Shown here: in pieces, positions 7,404 to 15,062 of the stretch | Layout of the letters: every line of letters starts with the position of its first letter | How positions within the stretch are numbered: the first letter of the stretch is position 1 | DNA from: CALMKX01 sp036274895 | GTDB lineage: Bacteria; Acidobacteriota; Thermoanaerobaculia; Multivoradales; SZUA-115 | Direction of reading: 5' to 3' | DNA: 32,739 bases | Assembly: GCA_036274895.1 (NCBI GenBank) | Contig: DASUEU010000077.1 | Span: forward strand, 1-32,739 | The notes under the pieces: generated by a model | What the model saw: the letters and a program-made list of their open reading frames with translations, nothing else | The model's database searches: none | Told to the model about the DNA's origin: nothing | Translations under genes and position numbers: made by a program

Positions 7404-10400
7404 TCCACCCAGCCTCCGCGGGACCGGCAGGTCCCGCTTGAGGAAGCTCACCTCCGTCGCCCTTGTCCTCGCTGCGGCGGCAGCCCTCGCTGCCGGAGCG
7501 GCCAAGCGCTGGTTGCCGGTGTACGGCTGCCGGCCGGAGGGCACGGGGTCCCGTTGCGAAGTCGTTGGACCGGCGCGCCATCACCACGTGGTCCCGCTCG
7601 CTGCCGGCGAGGTGCTGGCTGTGGCCGTCCAGCAGCAGGGGGCGGATGTCGCCTTGCGCCTGCTCGGGCCTGCGGGCGAGGAGCTGGCCACGGCGGACAG
7701 CCCCACGGGCGCCTGGGGACGGGAGGAGCTGTGGTGGATCGCCCCGGTGGAGGGCGTCTACCAGGTGCAGGTCGAGGTCGCGAAGCGCTCGACGTGGGCC
7801 TACGGGCTCGAGCTGCGCCACGGTCCGGCGACCCCCGGGGACCGTCAACGGGCCCGGGCCTTCGCCATCTACCGGCAGGCCGAGAGGCACCGCGACGCGA
7901 AGGAGCCCGAGCCGGCGGCCCTCCTCTATCGTGAGGCCGCCGAGCTCTTCGCCGAAGCGGGAGAGCCCCTCGCCGAGGGCCGGGCCTGGCAACGGCTGGC
8001 CGGGCTCGCCGAGCAAACCCATCGTTGGCAGGAAGCGGCCGAACTGTGGAGCTGGGCCGCGGCGGCCTACGGCCGGGCTGGTGCCGAGCGGGACCAGGCC
8101 GTGGCCCTTGAGCAGCAGGGGCGGGTGCTCGTGGAAGAGCTCGATCGCTACGGCGAGGCGGAACCGTCCCTGCTCGCCGCTCTCGAGATCTGGGAGAGGC
8201 TCGAGGCCGGCGCCGCCGTAGTGGCCCCAATCGAGCTTTCGGGCCACCACGCCAGCACCCTCTACCAGCTGGGCCGGGTGGACCAGAGCCTGGGCCGGCC
8301 CCTGGCCGCCATCGAGCGCTTCCGCGCTGCGGCCGAGGGGTGGCGGCGGGGTGGGGGTCCTGCGCAACGGGCGCTGGCCCTGGCCGACTTGGCCGGCCTC
8401 TTCAGCTGGCTGCGCCACCTCGAGCCCGCGGTCGCGGCCCTCGAGGAGGCCCTGGCCGCGGCGCGGACGGGCAGGGAGCGCAAGACGCTCTCCCGGGTGT
8501 TGGGCCGCATCGGCACCCTGGAGCGTCGGCGGGGCGAGCTGGCGGCCTCCGAGCGCGCTCTCGCCGAGGCCCTCGCCCTGGAACGCGCGGGGGGCGAGGG
8601 GGGCCGGATCGCATCGGCTCTCAACGACTTGGCACAGACCCGCGCGGACTCAGGCGACCTCACCGGCGCCCGGTTGCTGCTGGAGGAGGCCCTGGGGCTG
8701 GCGCAGCGGGAGGGGGACCCGCGGCTCGAGGCCTCCTCGCGCATGCTTCTCGGCTGGATCCTCGAGCGTGCCGGCGAGCCGGCGGCCGCCCTGCTCCACC
8801 TCGAACGGGCCGTGGTGCTGCAGAGAGGGCTCGCCGACCGCCGTTATCTGCCCAGCGCCCTCTGGGGGCTGGGACGGGCCCTGGCCAAGCTCGGCCGGCT
8901 CCCCGAAGCCCGGGAGGCGGCCGCCGAGGCCGTGGACCTGACCGAAGAGATCCGCCGCGGCCTCGCCGAGGAGGCGGCACGGGGGAGCTTCCTGGGGGAT
9001 CGCCAGCGCTACTACGAGCTGCTGGTGGCCATCGAGATGGACCTCGAGCGCAGCCGGCCGGGCCGGGGCTGGGCCCGGCGAGCCCTGGGCTCGGCGGAAC
9101 GCGGCCGGGCCCGCCTGCTGCTCGACGCCCTCGCCGGCACGCGCCCGCCCCAGCCCACGCCGGCGCCACCGCCGGCCACGGTGCTGGCGGCGGCCGAGGC
9201 CGGCCTGCCCGCGGGCACGGAGCTGCTCTACTACGCCCTGGGCGAGGAGCGCAGCTGGCTGTGGCGACGGGGGAGCGCAGGGCTCGAGACCTTCGAGCTG
9301 GGGCCCCGGGCCGAGATCGAGGAGGCTGCCCGAACCCTCCACGAGCTGCTGAAGGACGGCCTACGAACCGACCCGGAAGCAGTCGATCGCGCCGCCGCCG
9401 AGGTCGCCCGGCAGGTGCTGTGGCCGGCCGGCCCCCTCGAAGCACAGCACCTGGTGGTGGTGGCGGACGGCGCCCTGCACTACGTGCCCTTCGGCCTGCT
9501 GCCGGCCGCAGCGGGATCCGCGGCGCCCCGGCTGGTGGAGAGAGTGCAGCTGACGATGGCGCCTTCGCTGGCGGTGTGGGCCCTCACCCCCTCGGTCCCC
9601 CTCTCCCGACCCGCTGCCCTCACCCCAACCCCTCTCCCGGCCCGCCCACTCCAGCCGCCCGGGAGAGGGGCTCAGGAGGGGATCCCGTCCGGCCTCCCCC
9701 TCTCCCGGGAGGGAGTGGCGGGTGGGTCGGGAGAGGGGGACCGAGGGGGTGAGGGCCCCTCCGTCGCCGTCGTCGCCAACCCCGTCTTCCGCCCGGACGA
9801 CCCTCGGCTGGCCGTGGCCGGCCGGCGGGGGCTGCCGGACTTCCTGGCCGGCGAGTCCGGCTTCACGGCGGACTGGCTTGCCTCGCTGCCGGCGACCGGC
9901 CGGGAGGCCGAGGCCATCCTCTCCCGCGTGCCGGCCGAGCGGCGGACCGAGCTGACCGGGCTGGACGCCTCGGTGGGGAACGTCGTCTCCGGCGCTCTGG
10001 CCTCGGCGTCGATCGTCCACTTCGCCACCCACGGCCTGCTCGACACCGACCACCCGGAGCTGTCCGGCCTGGTCCTTTCGCTCTACGACGCCCAGGGCCG
10101 GCCGCAGGACGGCATTCTGTGGGTCCACCGGCTCGACGAGCTCTCCCTCTCGGCCGAGCTGGTGGTGCTCTCGGCCTGCTCGACGGCGCTCGGCAAGGAG
10201 CTGCGGGGCGAAGGGCTGGTGGGGCTGGTCCAGGGCTTCCTCGCCGCTGGCGCGCGGCAGGTGCTGGTGACGCTCTGGGACGTGGAGGACGAGGCGACCT
10301 TCCTGCTGATGGACCGCTTCTACGAGGAGCTGCTCGAGCGGGGCCAACCGCCGGCCGCGGCCCTCGCCACCGCCCAGCGCGCCCTCGCCGCCGACCCCCG

Positions 10401-10455
10401 CACCGCCCACCCGTACCACTGGGCCGGGTTTGTCCTGGTGGGGGGTGAGCGGTAG
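7372..10455 (+). CDS. TPR-CHAT protease with N-terminal signal or anchor
   Basis: A 1027-residue protein whose start overlaps the anti-sigma gene by 32 bp. The N-terminus has basic residues (SRLRK) and then a hydrophobic stretch (about 26-44) with no lipobox, so the body is probably exported or anchored outside the cytoplasm. Next come a small beta-sandwich resembling bacterial pre-peptidase domains (about 65-140), a long TPR-type helical array (about 155-560) and a C-terminal CHAT protease (about 640-1027) with FATHG (H887) and VVLSACSTALG (C936). A ~60-residue Pro/Gly-rich block at about 736-796 is encoded by a palindromic repeat inserted in frame before SVAVVANP. ECF sigma/anti-sigma/TPR-CHAT trios occur in GC-rich bacteria without CRISPR as far as I recall, so this gene may serve as an envelope protease acting on the anti-sigma. 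A TTG at 7438 is a possible shorter start. Confidence 0.85.
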   Translation: MPGPVPDLLPDPPSLRGTGRSRLRKLTSVALVLAAAAALAAGAAKRWLPVYGCRPEGTGSRCEVVGPARHHHVVPLAAGEVLAVAVQQQGADVALRLLGPAGEELATADSPTGAWGREELWWIAPVEGVYQVQVEVAKRSTWAYGLELRHGPATPGDRQRARAFAIYRQAERHRDAKEPEPAALLYREAAELFAEAGEPLAEGRAWQRLAGLAEQTHRWQEAAELWSWAAAAYGRAGAERDQAVALEQQGRVLVEELDRYGEAEPSLLAALEIWERLEAGAAVVAPIELSGHHASTLYQLGRVDQSLGRPLAAIERFRAAAEGWRRGGGPAQRALALADLAGLFSWLRHLEPAVAALEEALAAARTGRERKTLSRVLGRIGTLERRRGELAASERALAEALALERAGGEGGRIASALNDLAQTRADSGDLTGARLLLEEALGLAQREGDPRLEASSRMLLGWILERAGEPAAALLHLERAVVLQRGLADRRYLPSALWGLGRALAKLGRLPEAREAAAEAVDLTEEIRRGLAEEAARGSFLGDRQRYYELLVAIEMDLERSRPGRGWARRALGSAERGRARLLLDALAGTRPPQPTPAPPPATVLAAAEAGLPAGTELLYYALGEERSWLWRRGSAGLETFELGPRAEIEEAARTLHELLKDGLRTDPEAVDRAAAEVARQVLWPAGPLEAQHLVVVADGALHYVPFGLLPAAAGSAAPRLVERVQLTMAPSLAVWALTPSVPLSRPAALTPTPLPARPLQPPGRGAQEGIPSGLPLSREGVAGGSGEGDRGGEGPSVAVVANPVFRPDDPRLAVAGRRGLPDFLAGESGFTADWLASLPATGREAEAILSRVPAERRTELTGLDASVGNVVSGALASASIVHFATHGLLDTDHPELSGLVLSLYDAQGRPQDGILWVHRLDELSLSAELVVLSACSTALGKELRGEGLVGLVQGFLAAGARQVLVTLWDVEDEATFLLMDRFYEELLERGQPPAAALATAQRALAADPRTAHPYHWAGFVLVGGER
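9578..9758. repeat. Palindromic repeat element inserted in frame in the TPR-CHAT gene
   Basis: Thirty-five-base perfect terminal inverted repeats at 9578-9612 and 9724-9758 (left arm starts GGGCCCTCACCCCCTCGG) enclose smaller CCCTCTCCCGG/CCGGGAGAGGG palindromes. It looks like a dispersed intergenic repeat that has landed in coding sequence and kept the frame open. No transposase is present. Confidence 0.8.
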
Positions 10456-10490
10456 TCCCGGCACTCGGGGCCTCTGCTAGCCTCCGCCAT

Positions 10491-10820
10491 ATGCATCGCA
10501 CCACCGTCCATCTCGACGCGGATCTCGAGATCCTTGTGAAGCTGGAGGCCCGGCGGCAGAAGAAATCCATGGCCCAGCTGCTGCGCGAAGTGGTCCGCGC
10601 CCACTTCGCGGACCGGCCGCGAAGGCTGCCGCCGGGTGGGGGTGAGTTCTCGAGCGCCCGAGGGAGCGGGTGGCAAGGCGCGCTCGAACCGGCGCCGCCG
10701 GTGGGGCCGACACCGAAACCGGACTCCACGGTCGACATGCCGATGCGCGTCTCCGGCGAGCCACGAGATCGCGCCGAGGAGCTACTGGAGAAGCACGGCT
10801 TCGGACGAGGTTCTGCCTGA
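10491..10820 (+). CDS. Small ribbon-helix-helix protein with PKPD...DMP motif
   Basis: A 109-residue protein. Residues 1-40 fit a ribbon-helix-helix DNA-binding fold of the Arc/MetJ/antitoxin type: strand TTVHLDADLE, then two helices ending LLREVVRAHF. A flexible linker (about 41-70) leads to TPKPDSTVDMP (74-84), a motif found twice more in the next gene. A short charged helix (RDRAEELLEKHG) ends the protein. The gene starts 35 nt after the TPR-CHAT stop. A TAGCCT box about 9 nt before the ATG could be a -10 of a leaderless transcript. No toxin gene is adjacent, so a toxin-antitoxin role is unlikely. A dimeric repressor that is inactivated by proteolysis at the shared motif is a reasonable guess. 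Confidence 0.7.
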   Translation: MHRTTVHLDADLEILVKLEARRQKKSMAQLLREVVRAHFADRPRRLPPGGGEFSSARGSGWQGALEPAPPVGPTPKPDSTVDMPMRVSGEPRDRAEELLEKHGFGRGSA

Positions 10821-10886
10821 GACCTCTGAACCCCCTTCTGCAACTCAAGCCAGCCCCAATCCAGTCCACTCAAGAGCCTTCCCACT

Positions 10887-10961
10887 CGTCATCCCCGCGA
10901 AAGCCGGGATCCATCTTCGCTTCGTCCCCCTCCCTGGATTCCCGCTTTCGCGGGAATGACG
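10887..10961. repeat. Paired palindromic REP-like repeat in the 10821-11093 intergenic region
   Basis: Left arm 10887-10913 (CGTCATCCCCGCGAAAGC...) and right arm 10935-10961 (ending TTTCGCGGGAATGACG) are near-perfect reverse complements around a 21-nt centre. It is the common GTCATTCCCGCGAAAGCGGGAAT intergenic type. The transcript could fold into a long hairpin and act as a terminator or mRNA stabiliser between the RHH gene and the next operon. The rest of this 273-nt gap holds only the promoter candidate at 10990. Confidence 0.8.
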
Positions 10962-10989
10962 ACAGTGAGGGTCCATTTCGATCTCCAGC

Positions 10990-11019
10990 GCGAACTTCTT
11001 CTCCCGTTCCGTCTCGGAA
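10990..11019 (+). promoter_or_regulatory. Candidate ECF-type promoter upstream of the small-protein/protease operon
   Basis: GCGAACTT (10990-10997), 15 nt, CTCGGAA (11013-11019). It lies 74 nt before the ATG at 11094, directly after the REP-like hairpin. The match to the 3762 and 16688 sites includes bases beyond the boxes (for example CGTCTCGGAAGGG here and at 16688). Confidence 0.6.
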
Positions 11020-11093
11020 GGGACAGGAGCAGAGGGTCGGGCCACGGTGCGTGGCCGCCCTCCGCTCCAGAACCCGAACCCGGAGGGAACGCC

Positions 11094-11396
11094 ATGAAAC
11101 CGCAAGCACACGCTGCCAGCAGCGACCGTCTGATCCAGACCCTCGAGCCCACCCCCAACCAGACGCCCGATCCCAAGCCCGACCCCGAGATCGACATGCC
11201 GGTCGGGGGGTCCGCCGATGCCCAGATCAGCGGCCAGCTGCGCCGCGGGGCGGACGGTTCGGTGCACATCGCCGTCGCGCTGTCTTTCCGGCTGCCGCCC
11301 AACGCGCCAGCGCGGCTTACGACCCGGGAGCCGGCACCGGTTCCGGCCCCCACGCCCAAGCCAGACGGCGAGATCGACATGCCGGGTGGCAAGTGA
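11094..11396 (+). CDS. Small protein with two PKPD..IDMP motifs
   Basis: A 100-residue protein of unknown family. It has two copies of one motif: DPKPDPEIDMP (26-36) and TPKPDGEIDMP (87-97), the second ending three residues before the C-terminus. Both sit in Pro-rich disordered stretches. The middle (about 40-75) looks like a short beta hairpin (ISGQLRRGADGSVHIAVALSFRL). The ATG has a GGAGG ribosome site about 7 nt upstream. The gene is 8 bp before the C25/CHAT-like protease gene, so the two are co-expressed. The repeated motif, also found in the RHH protein, may be a protease recognition or cleavage site, or a docking peptide. It is not Csx30 or any family I recognise. Confidence 0.65.
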   Translation: MKPQAHAASSDRLIQTLEPTPNQTPDPKPDPEIDMPVGGSADAQISGQLRRGADGSVHIAVALSFRLPPNAPARLTTREPAPVPAPTPKPDGEIDMPGGK

Positions 11397-11404
11397 GGCC
11401 CGCC

Positions 11405-12748
11405 ATGGACGAACGCCCCTTCCTGTCCATCGGCCTCGACTTCCGCACCGGGGAGTACCTGTGCCCGCCCTTGAGCGCCGAGCAGGTGCGCTCGGCCCTG
11501 GGAGCGCACCTCAAGCCACGCCCTTCCAAACCCCACGGCGTGGACCTCAACAACCTCGCCACCTGCGGCTGGGGGGTGGTCTTCGCCGAGGACGACCCCT
11601 CGGCTGCCGCCGCCCGCGAGGCCCTGGCCCCTTTGCTCGCTCTGCGCCGCCAGCAGGCGGAGGCGGGCGGGCGGAGCTTCTACCGCGAGCTCGCCGGCGA
11701 CCAGGGGGTGCGAGCCGGCGACTCCGGGTCCTCTTGGCTCGCCCGGCACGGCGCCATGCCGGGGATCCTTCGGCCCGCTGACGTGCCCGCCTACCTGCTG
11801 CTGGTGGGCAGCCCGGAGCACATCCCGCTCGACTTCCAGAGCGAGCTTTCCGGTGAGCGCTCGGTGGGACGAGTCTGGCTCGACGACCTCGACGAGCTCG
11901 CCGCCTGGGCCGCGGCCGTGGCCGCCGCCGAAGAGGAAGCCGCAGGCCCCGGAGAGGGCCGCCGGCCGGCGTGGGTGTTCGCGCCCAGGAACGCCGGGGA
12001 CCGCGCCACCGAGCTGACCTCCGAGCTGTTAGTGCCGGCGGTCCGGAAGGCCCTCACCGCGCGCGGGCAGGGCCGGGAGGTCCACGTTCTGCTCGGGCCC
12101 GAGGCCACGAGGGAGCGCCTCGTTCGGCTCCTGCAGGCGTCGCCGGCCCTGCTCTTCGCCGCCTGCCACGGCTGCGGCCCCGACCCCTTCGAGCCCGATC
12201 TGCTCGGCGCGCTGATCGGCCAGGACTGGCCCGGGCCGGGCATCGGTGGGCTCCGGCGCAGCCACGTCCTGGCCGGGCCGGACGTGCCTCCCGAGGCCGA
12301 CCTCTCCGGCCTGATCTCGGTTCTCTTCTCCTGCTATGGGGCCGGGCTCCCGGCGGTGGATCCGTTCCGGCCCGGCGCTCCCCTCCACCCCACGGGGCCG
12401 CGCCTTTCTCCCCTCGCCCAGGGGCTCCTCGCTCGGGGTACCCAGGCCGTGGTGGCCCACCTGGACCGGGCCTTCCTGGTGTCCTTCTTTACGCCCGGCG
12501 GCCAGCCGCAGCCGGCCCTCTTGGCCGAGCTGGTCGGCGACCTCGCGGCCGGCCAGCGTGTCGGCGAAGCCTTCGAGACGATGAGCGAGCGGGTCGCGGC
12601 CCTGGTCAGGAGCGTCCAGGACCAGGCCCGCCGCCATGAGCTCGGCCAGCCGGTGGACGAGGCGCTCGAGGCCCATTGCCTCCTGGCCGAGGCCGACGCC
12701 CGGCACTTCCAGATCGTGGGGGACCCGGCCGCCCGGGTGGTGGCATGA
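11405..12748 (+). CDS. CHAT/gingipain (C25)-like cysteine protease
   Basis: A 447-residue protein with a clan-CD cysteine-protease core. LLLVGSPEHIPLDFQ (about 131-145) followed by VGRVWLDDLDEL resembles the C25 gingipain N-subdomain. The histidine is in LLFAACHGCGP (H255) and the cysteine in SVLFSCYGAGL (C310), as in CHAT/C25 proteases. The N-terminal ~120 residues (FLSIGLDFRTGEYLCPPL...) are unassigned. No signal peptide or membrane segment is evident, so it should be cytoplasmic. Its stop overlaps the caspase start (ATGA), and it follows the two-motif small protein by 8 bp. Within the locus it is a candidate relay or executioner protease; activator and substrate are unknown. Confidence 0.7.
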   Translation: MDERPFLSIGLDFRTGEYLCPPLSAEQVRSALGAHLKPRPSKPHGVDLNNLATCGWGVVFAEDDPSAAAAREALAPLLALRRQQAEAGGRSFYRELAGDQGVRAGDSGSSWLARHGAMPGILRPADVPAYLLLVGSPEHIPLDFQSELSGERSVGRVWLDDLDELAAWAAAVAAAEEEAAGPGEGRRPAWVFAPRNAGDRATELTSELLVPAVRKALTARGQGREVHVLLGPEATRERLVRLLQASPALLFAACHGCGPDPFEPDLLGALIGQDWPGPGIGGLRRSHVLAGPDVPPEADLSGLISVLFSCYGAGLPAVDPFRPGAPLHPTGPRLSPLAQGLLARGTQAVVAHLDRAFLVSFFTPGGQPQPALLAELVGDLAAGQRVGEAFETMSERVAALVRSVQDQARRHELGQPVDEALEAHCLLAEADARHFQIVGDPAARVVA

Positions 12749-14724
12749 GGTCCCTCACCCCCGCGATCCCCCCCTCCCGCCCCGACCGCGCCCTGCTGGT
12801 GGGCGTGGACCGCTACCTCACTCCCGAGGGCGCTCGAAACCAGGACCTCGAAGGCGCGGTGGCGGACGCCTTGGCCGTGAAGGAGTACCTCATCTCGAGC
12901 CTAGGCGTGCCGGAGGAGCGCATCGAGACCCTGCTCTCCCCGCTCGATGACGCTGCGGCCGACGCCGGTCGGCCCAGCTACGGCAACGCTCACGCCGCCC
13001 TCGCGCGGCTGATCGACGGCTCCGTCCCCGGCGAGCAAGTGCTGTTCTTCTGGAGTGGTCACGGTTCGAACGTCCCCACCGAGTACCCCGAGCTCAAGGG
13101 CCCGGGCGGCCGGGACGCCGGCCTGGTGCCCTGGGACGTGGAGGAGCTGGGTCTTTGCCTGAGCGATGTGGAGCTCTACTTCTACGTCACCGAGGCCGTG
13201 AAGCGCGGCCTCCACCCCATCCTCTGGCTCGACGCCTGCTTCGCCCCTTCCCTCGCCTTGCGCCGGACCTCCGGAGCACGGCCCACCACGCCGATCCGGG
13301 CGAAGTTCTTCGAGCCGGGTCGGCGCCCACCGGCCGGTGGGGACAGCCGGGCGGTGCCCCGCGAAGCCCTGATCGAGCGCTGGCTGGTGGCCCCCGCCCG
13401 CCGGGACTTCGAGGCCCTGGGCCTGCGCATCCCCCCCGAAACCGTGCTGCTCGCCGCCGGCACCCGCGAGCAGGCGGCCCACGAGGCCGCCTGGCACGGC
13501 GGCCCGGTGCGCGGGGCCTTCACCCACTCCCTGCTCGCCGAGCTGCCGGCGGCCCGGGGGGAGACCTGGCTGACCCTGGTCGACCGCGTCTCCAGCCGCG
13601 TGCAGGCCCTGGTGGCCGGGCAGTGCCCCCAGACGGAGGGGGACTTCGCCCGCCTGGTCTTCGAGCGCCGCCTCGGCAGCCTGGCCCGGGGCCCGAGGCT
13701 GGTGGGGCCGCCGGCCGGCTCCGGCCGGGTCTGGGTGGCGGCCGGCGCGGCCCAGGGGCTCGAGAGCGGGGACCTCTTGAAGGTTCGCCCGCGGCAGCGC
13801 GACGGCCGCGGCTCGGCCATGGAGCTGGAGGTGCAGGAGGTCCACGCCACCGGCAGCTGGGCCTCTCTCGCGGGTCCGCTGCCGGCCGGCTCGCTCGCCG
13901 GCGAGCGCGCCGAGCTCGCCGCCCTGGCCCAACCCCTGCGTGTCCGGCTCCTCCCCCCTCTCGAGCCCGAAGAGCCCTGCCTCGCGGCCGGCCGCCCCGG
14001 CGGCCGCGGGCTCTTCGCGCTGGTGGGCGGGGAGGAGCCGGCGCCCTTCTGCCTGCTGCGGAACGAGGCCGGGGAGGTGGTGATCGGCGACCAGGCCGGC
14101 ACGCCGCTGGCCCACGCCGGAACGCCCCTCGCGCGCCACGAGGATTCGGCGCCCGAGCTGGCCCGGCGCCTCTCCCACCTGGCCCGCTTCCACCGGCTCT
14201 GGTCTCTGGCCGTTCCCGAGGACGACCGCGGGCTGGCCACGGACGCGCGCGTCTCGGTCCGCCATCGGCTCGAAGAGCACTGGAGCGGCGCTGTGGCCAG
14301 CGGGGAAGGACCTCCCCTGCTCGGCGTACAGGCCGGGGACCCGGTGGAGCTGGTCGTCGAGAGGGGAGGAACCTGTCTCCAGCTCGCCGTGCTCGGGCTC
14401 ACCCGCCGCTGGGCCGTGCAGCAGGTGCTGCCGGCTCCGGGCGCCCGCTCGGTGATGACCGTGGGGCGGGAACCGCTGCGCTTACCCATCCGCCTCAAGG
14501 CGGAGTCCGCCGACTTCCCCGGCCCGGAGCAGCTGCTGATCCTATTGACCGAGCCGACCAGCTCGCCGCCGGACTATCGCTGGCTCGAGCTGCCCGCCCT
14601 CGACCTCGCGCTGCGCAGCACCCGGAGCGTGATCGAGCCGGCAATCCGCCGGGCGGCCGGGCGCGGGCCGGACACCGAGCAGGGCTGGGGGCTGGTGCGG
14701 GTGCCGGTGGAGGTGCGGGGGTGA
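12745..14724 (+). CDS. Caspase-like (peptidase C14) protease
   Basis: A 659-residue protein. Residues about 14-310 form a prokaryotic caspase/metacaspase domain: RALLVGVDRYL, then LEGAVADALAVKEYL, the histidine in VLFFWSGHGS (H106), the cysteine in ILWLDACFAPS (C165), and the p10-like AAWHGGPVRGAFTHSLL. An Arg/Pro-rich linker at about 173-210 between the two halves is a plausible maturation site. The C-terminal ~350 residues are beta-rich and unassigned; VELVVERGGTCLQLAVLG (about 535-552) resembles DUF4384-type modules attached to bacterial caspases. The gene overlaps the C25-like protease gene by 4 bp. It corresponds in type to PCc, the caspase activated by SAVED-CHAT in the reported III-B cascade; that equivalence is inference. 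Confidence 0.85.
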   Translation: MRSLTPAIPPSRPDRALLVGVDRYLTPEGARNQDLEGAVADALAVKEYLISSLGVPEERIETLLSPLDDAAADAGRPSYGNAHAALARLIDGSVPGEQVLFFWSGHGSNVPTEYPELKGPGGRDAGLVPWDVEELGLCLSDVELYFYVTEAVKRGLHPILWLDACFAPSLALRRTSGARPTTPIRAKFFEPGRRPPAGGDSRAVPREALIERWLVAPARRDFEALGLRIPPETVLLAAGTREQAAHEAAWHGGPVRGAFTHSLLAELPAARGETWLTLVDRVSSRVQALVAGQCPQTEGDFARLVFERRLGSLARGPRLVGPPAGSGRVWVAAGAAQGLESGDLLKVRPRQRDGRGSAMELEVQEVHATGSWASLAGPLPAGSLAGERAELAALAQPLRVRLLPPLEPEEPCLAAGRPGGRGLFALVGGEEPAPFCLLRNEAGEVVIGDQAGTPLAHAGTPLARHEDSAPELARRLSHLARFHRLWSLAVPEDDRGLATDARVSVRHRLEEHWSGAVASGEGPPLLGVQAGDPVELVVERGGTCLQLAVLGLTRRWAVQQVLPAPGARSVMTVGREPLRLPIRLKAESADFPGPEQLLILLTEPTSSPPDYRWLELPALDLALRSTRSVIEPAIRRAAGRGPDTEQGWGLVRVPVEVRG

Positions 14725-14753
14725 GGGGTGGTTCGAACAGGAAGGAGGCAGCG

Positions 14754-15062
14754 ATGTCACTGGAGAAAAAGATCTTCGTCCGCTGTGGAGACCGCTACCT
14801 GCCGCCCGGAGATTCCGGGGAATGGGAGGTGATCACCCTGCCCGGCGAGCTCTCGGCGGCCGGCTTACCGGAGGCGGTGCGGCTGGTGCGCGCTGCCGTG
14901 CGGGGTTCGAAACACGTGGACCTGCTGATCGCCGGACCGGTTGCGCTGGGCGTAGCCCTGGGCCAGGCCCTGGCCCACGAACCCGCGGCGATCGACTACT
15001 GGCAGCTCAACCAGATGACCAAGGAGCTCGAACGATGGGTGAGCAATCGAGGGAACCTCTGA
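14754..15062 (+). CDS. SAVED-like half-domain protein
   Basis: A 102-residue protein with a strong ribosome site (GGAAGGAGG). The second half, KHVDLLIAGPVALGVALGQA followed by IDYWQLNQMTKELERW, matches the signature end of SAVED domains and aligns with KHLFLCAPGSFAYALG...VQLYEHDLE in the CHAT-SAVED protein of this window. It is only about half a SAVED unit, with no effector domain. It overlaps the CARF-HEPN gene by 28 bp, so the two are probably translationally coupled. It could be a subunit that pairs with another half, a ligand sponge, or a ring-nuclease-like regulator of cyclic oligoadenylate. The family call is moderate and the function unknown. Confidence 0.6.
   Translation: MSLEKKIFVRCGDRYLPPGDSGEWEVITLPGELSAAGLPEAVRLVRAAVRGSKHVDLLIAGPVALGVALGQALAHEPAAIDYWQLNQMTKELERWVSNRGNL

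Noticed and set aside
10491..10820. Type II antitoxin call for the ribbon-helix-helix protein
   Set aside because: No toxin gene lies on either side, and the C-terminal part carries the motif shared with the next small gene rather than a toxin-binding tail.
3840..14724. Type III-E (gRAMP/Craspase) assignment because of CHAT proteases and RpoE-like sigma
   Set aside because: There is no single-chain Cas7-11, and separate Cas10 and Cas7 subunits are present. I also see no Csx30 or Csx31 similarity.
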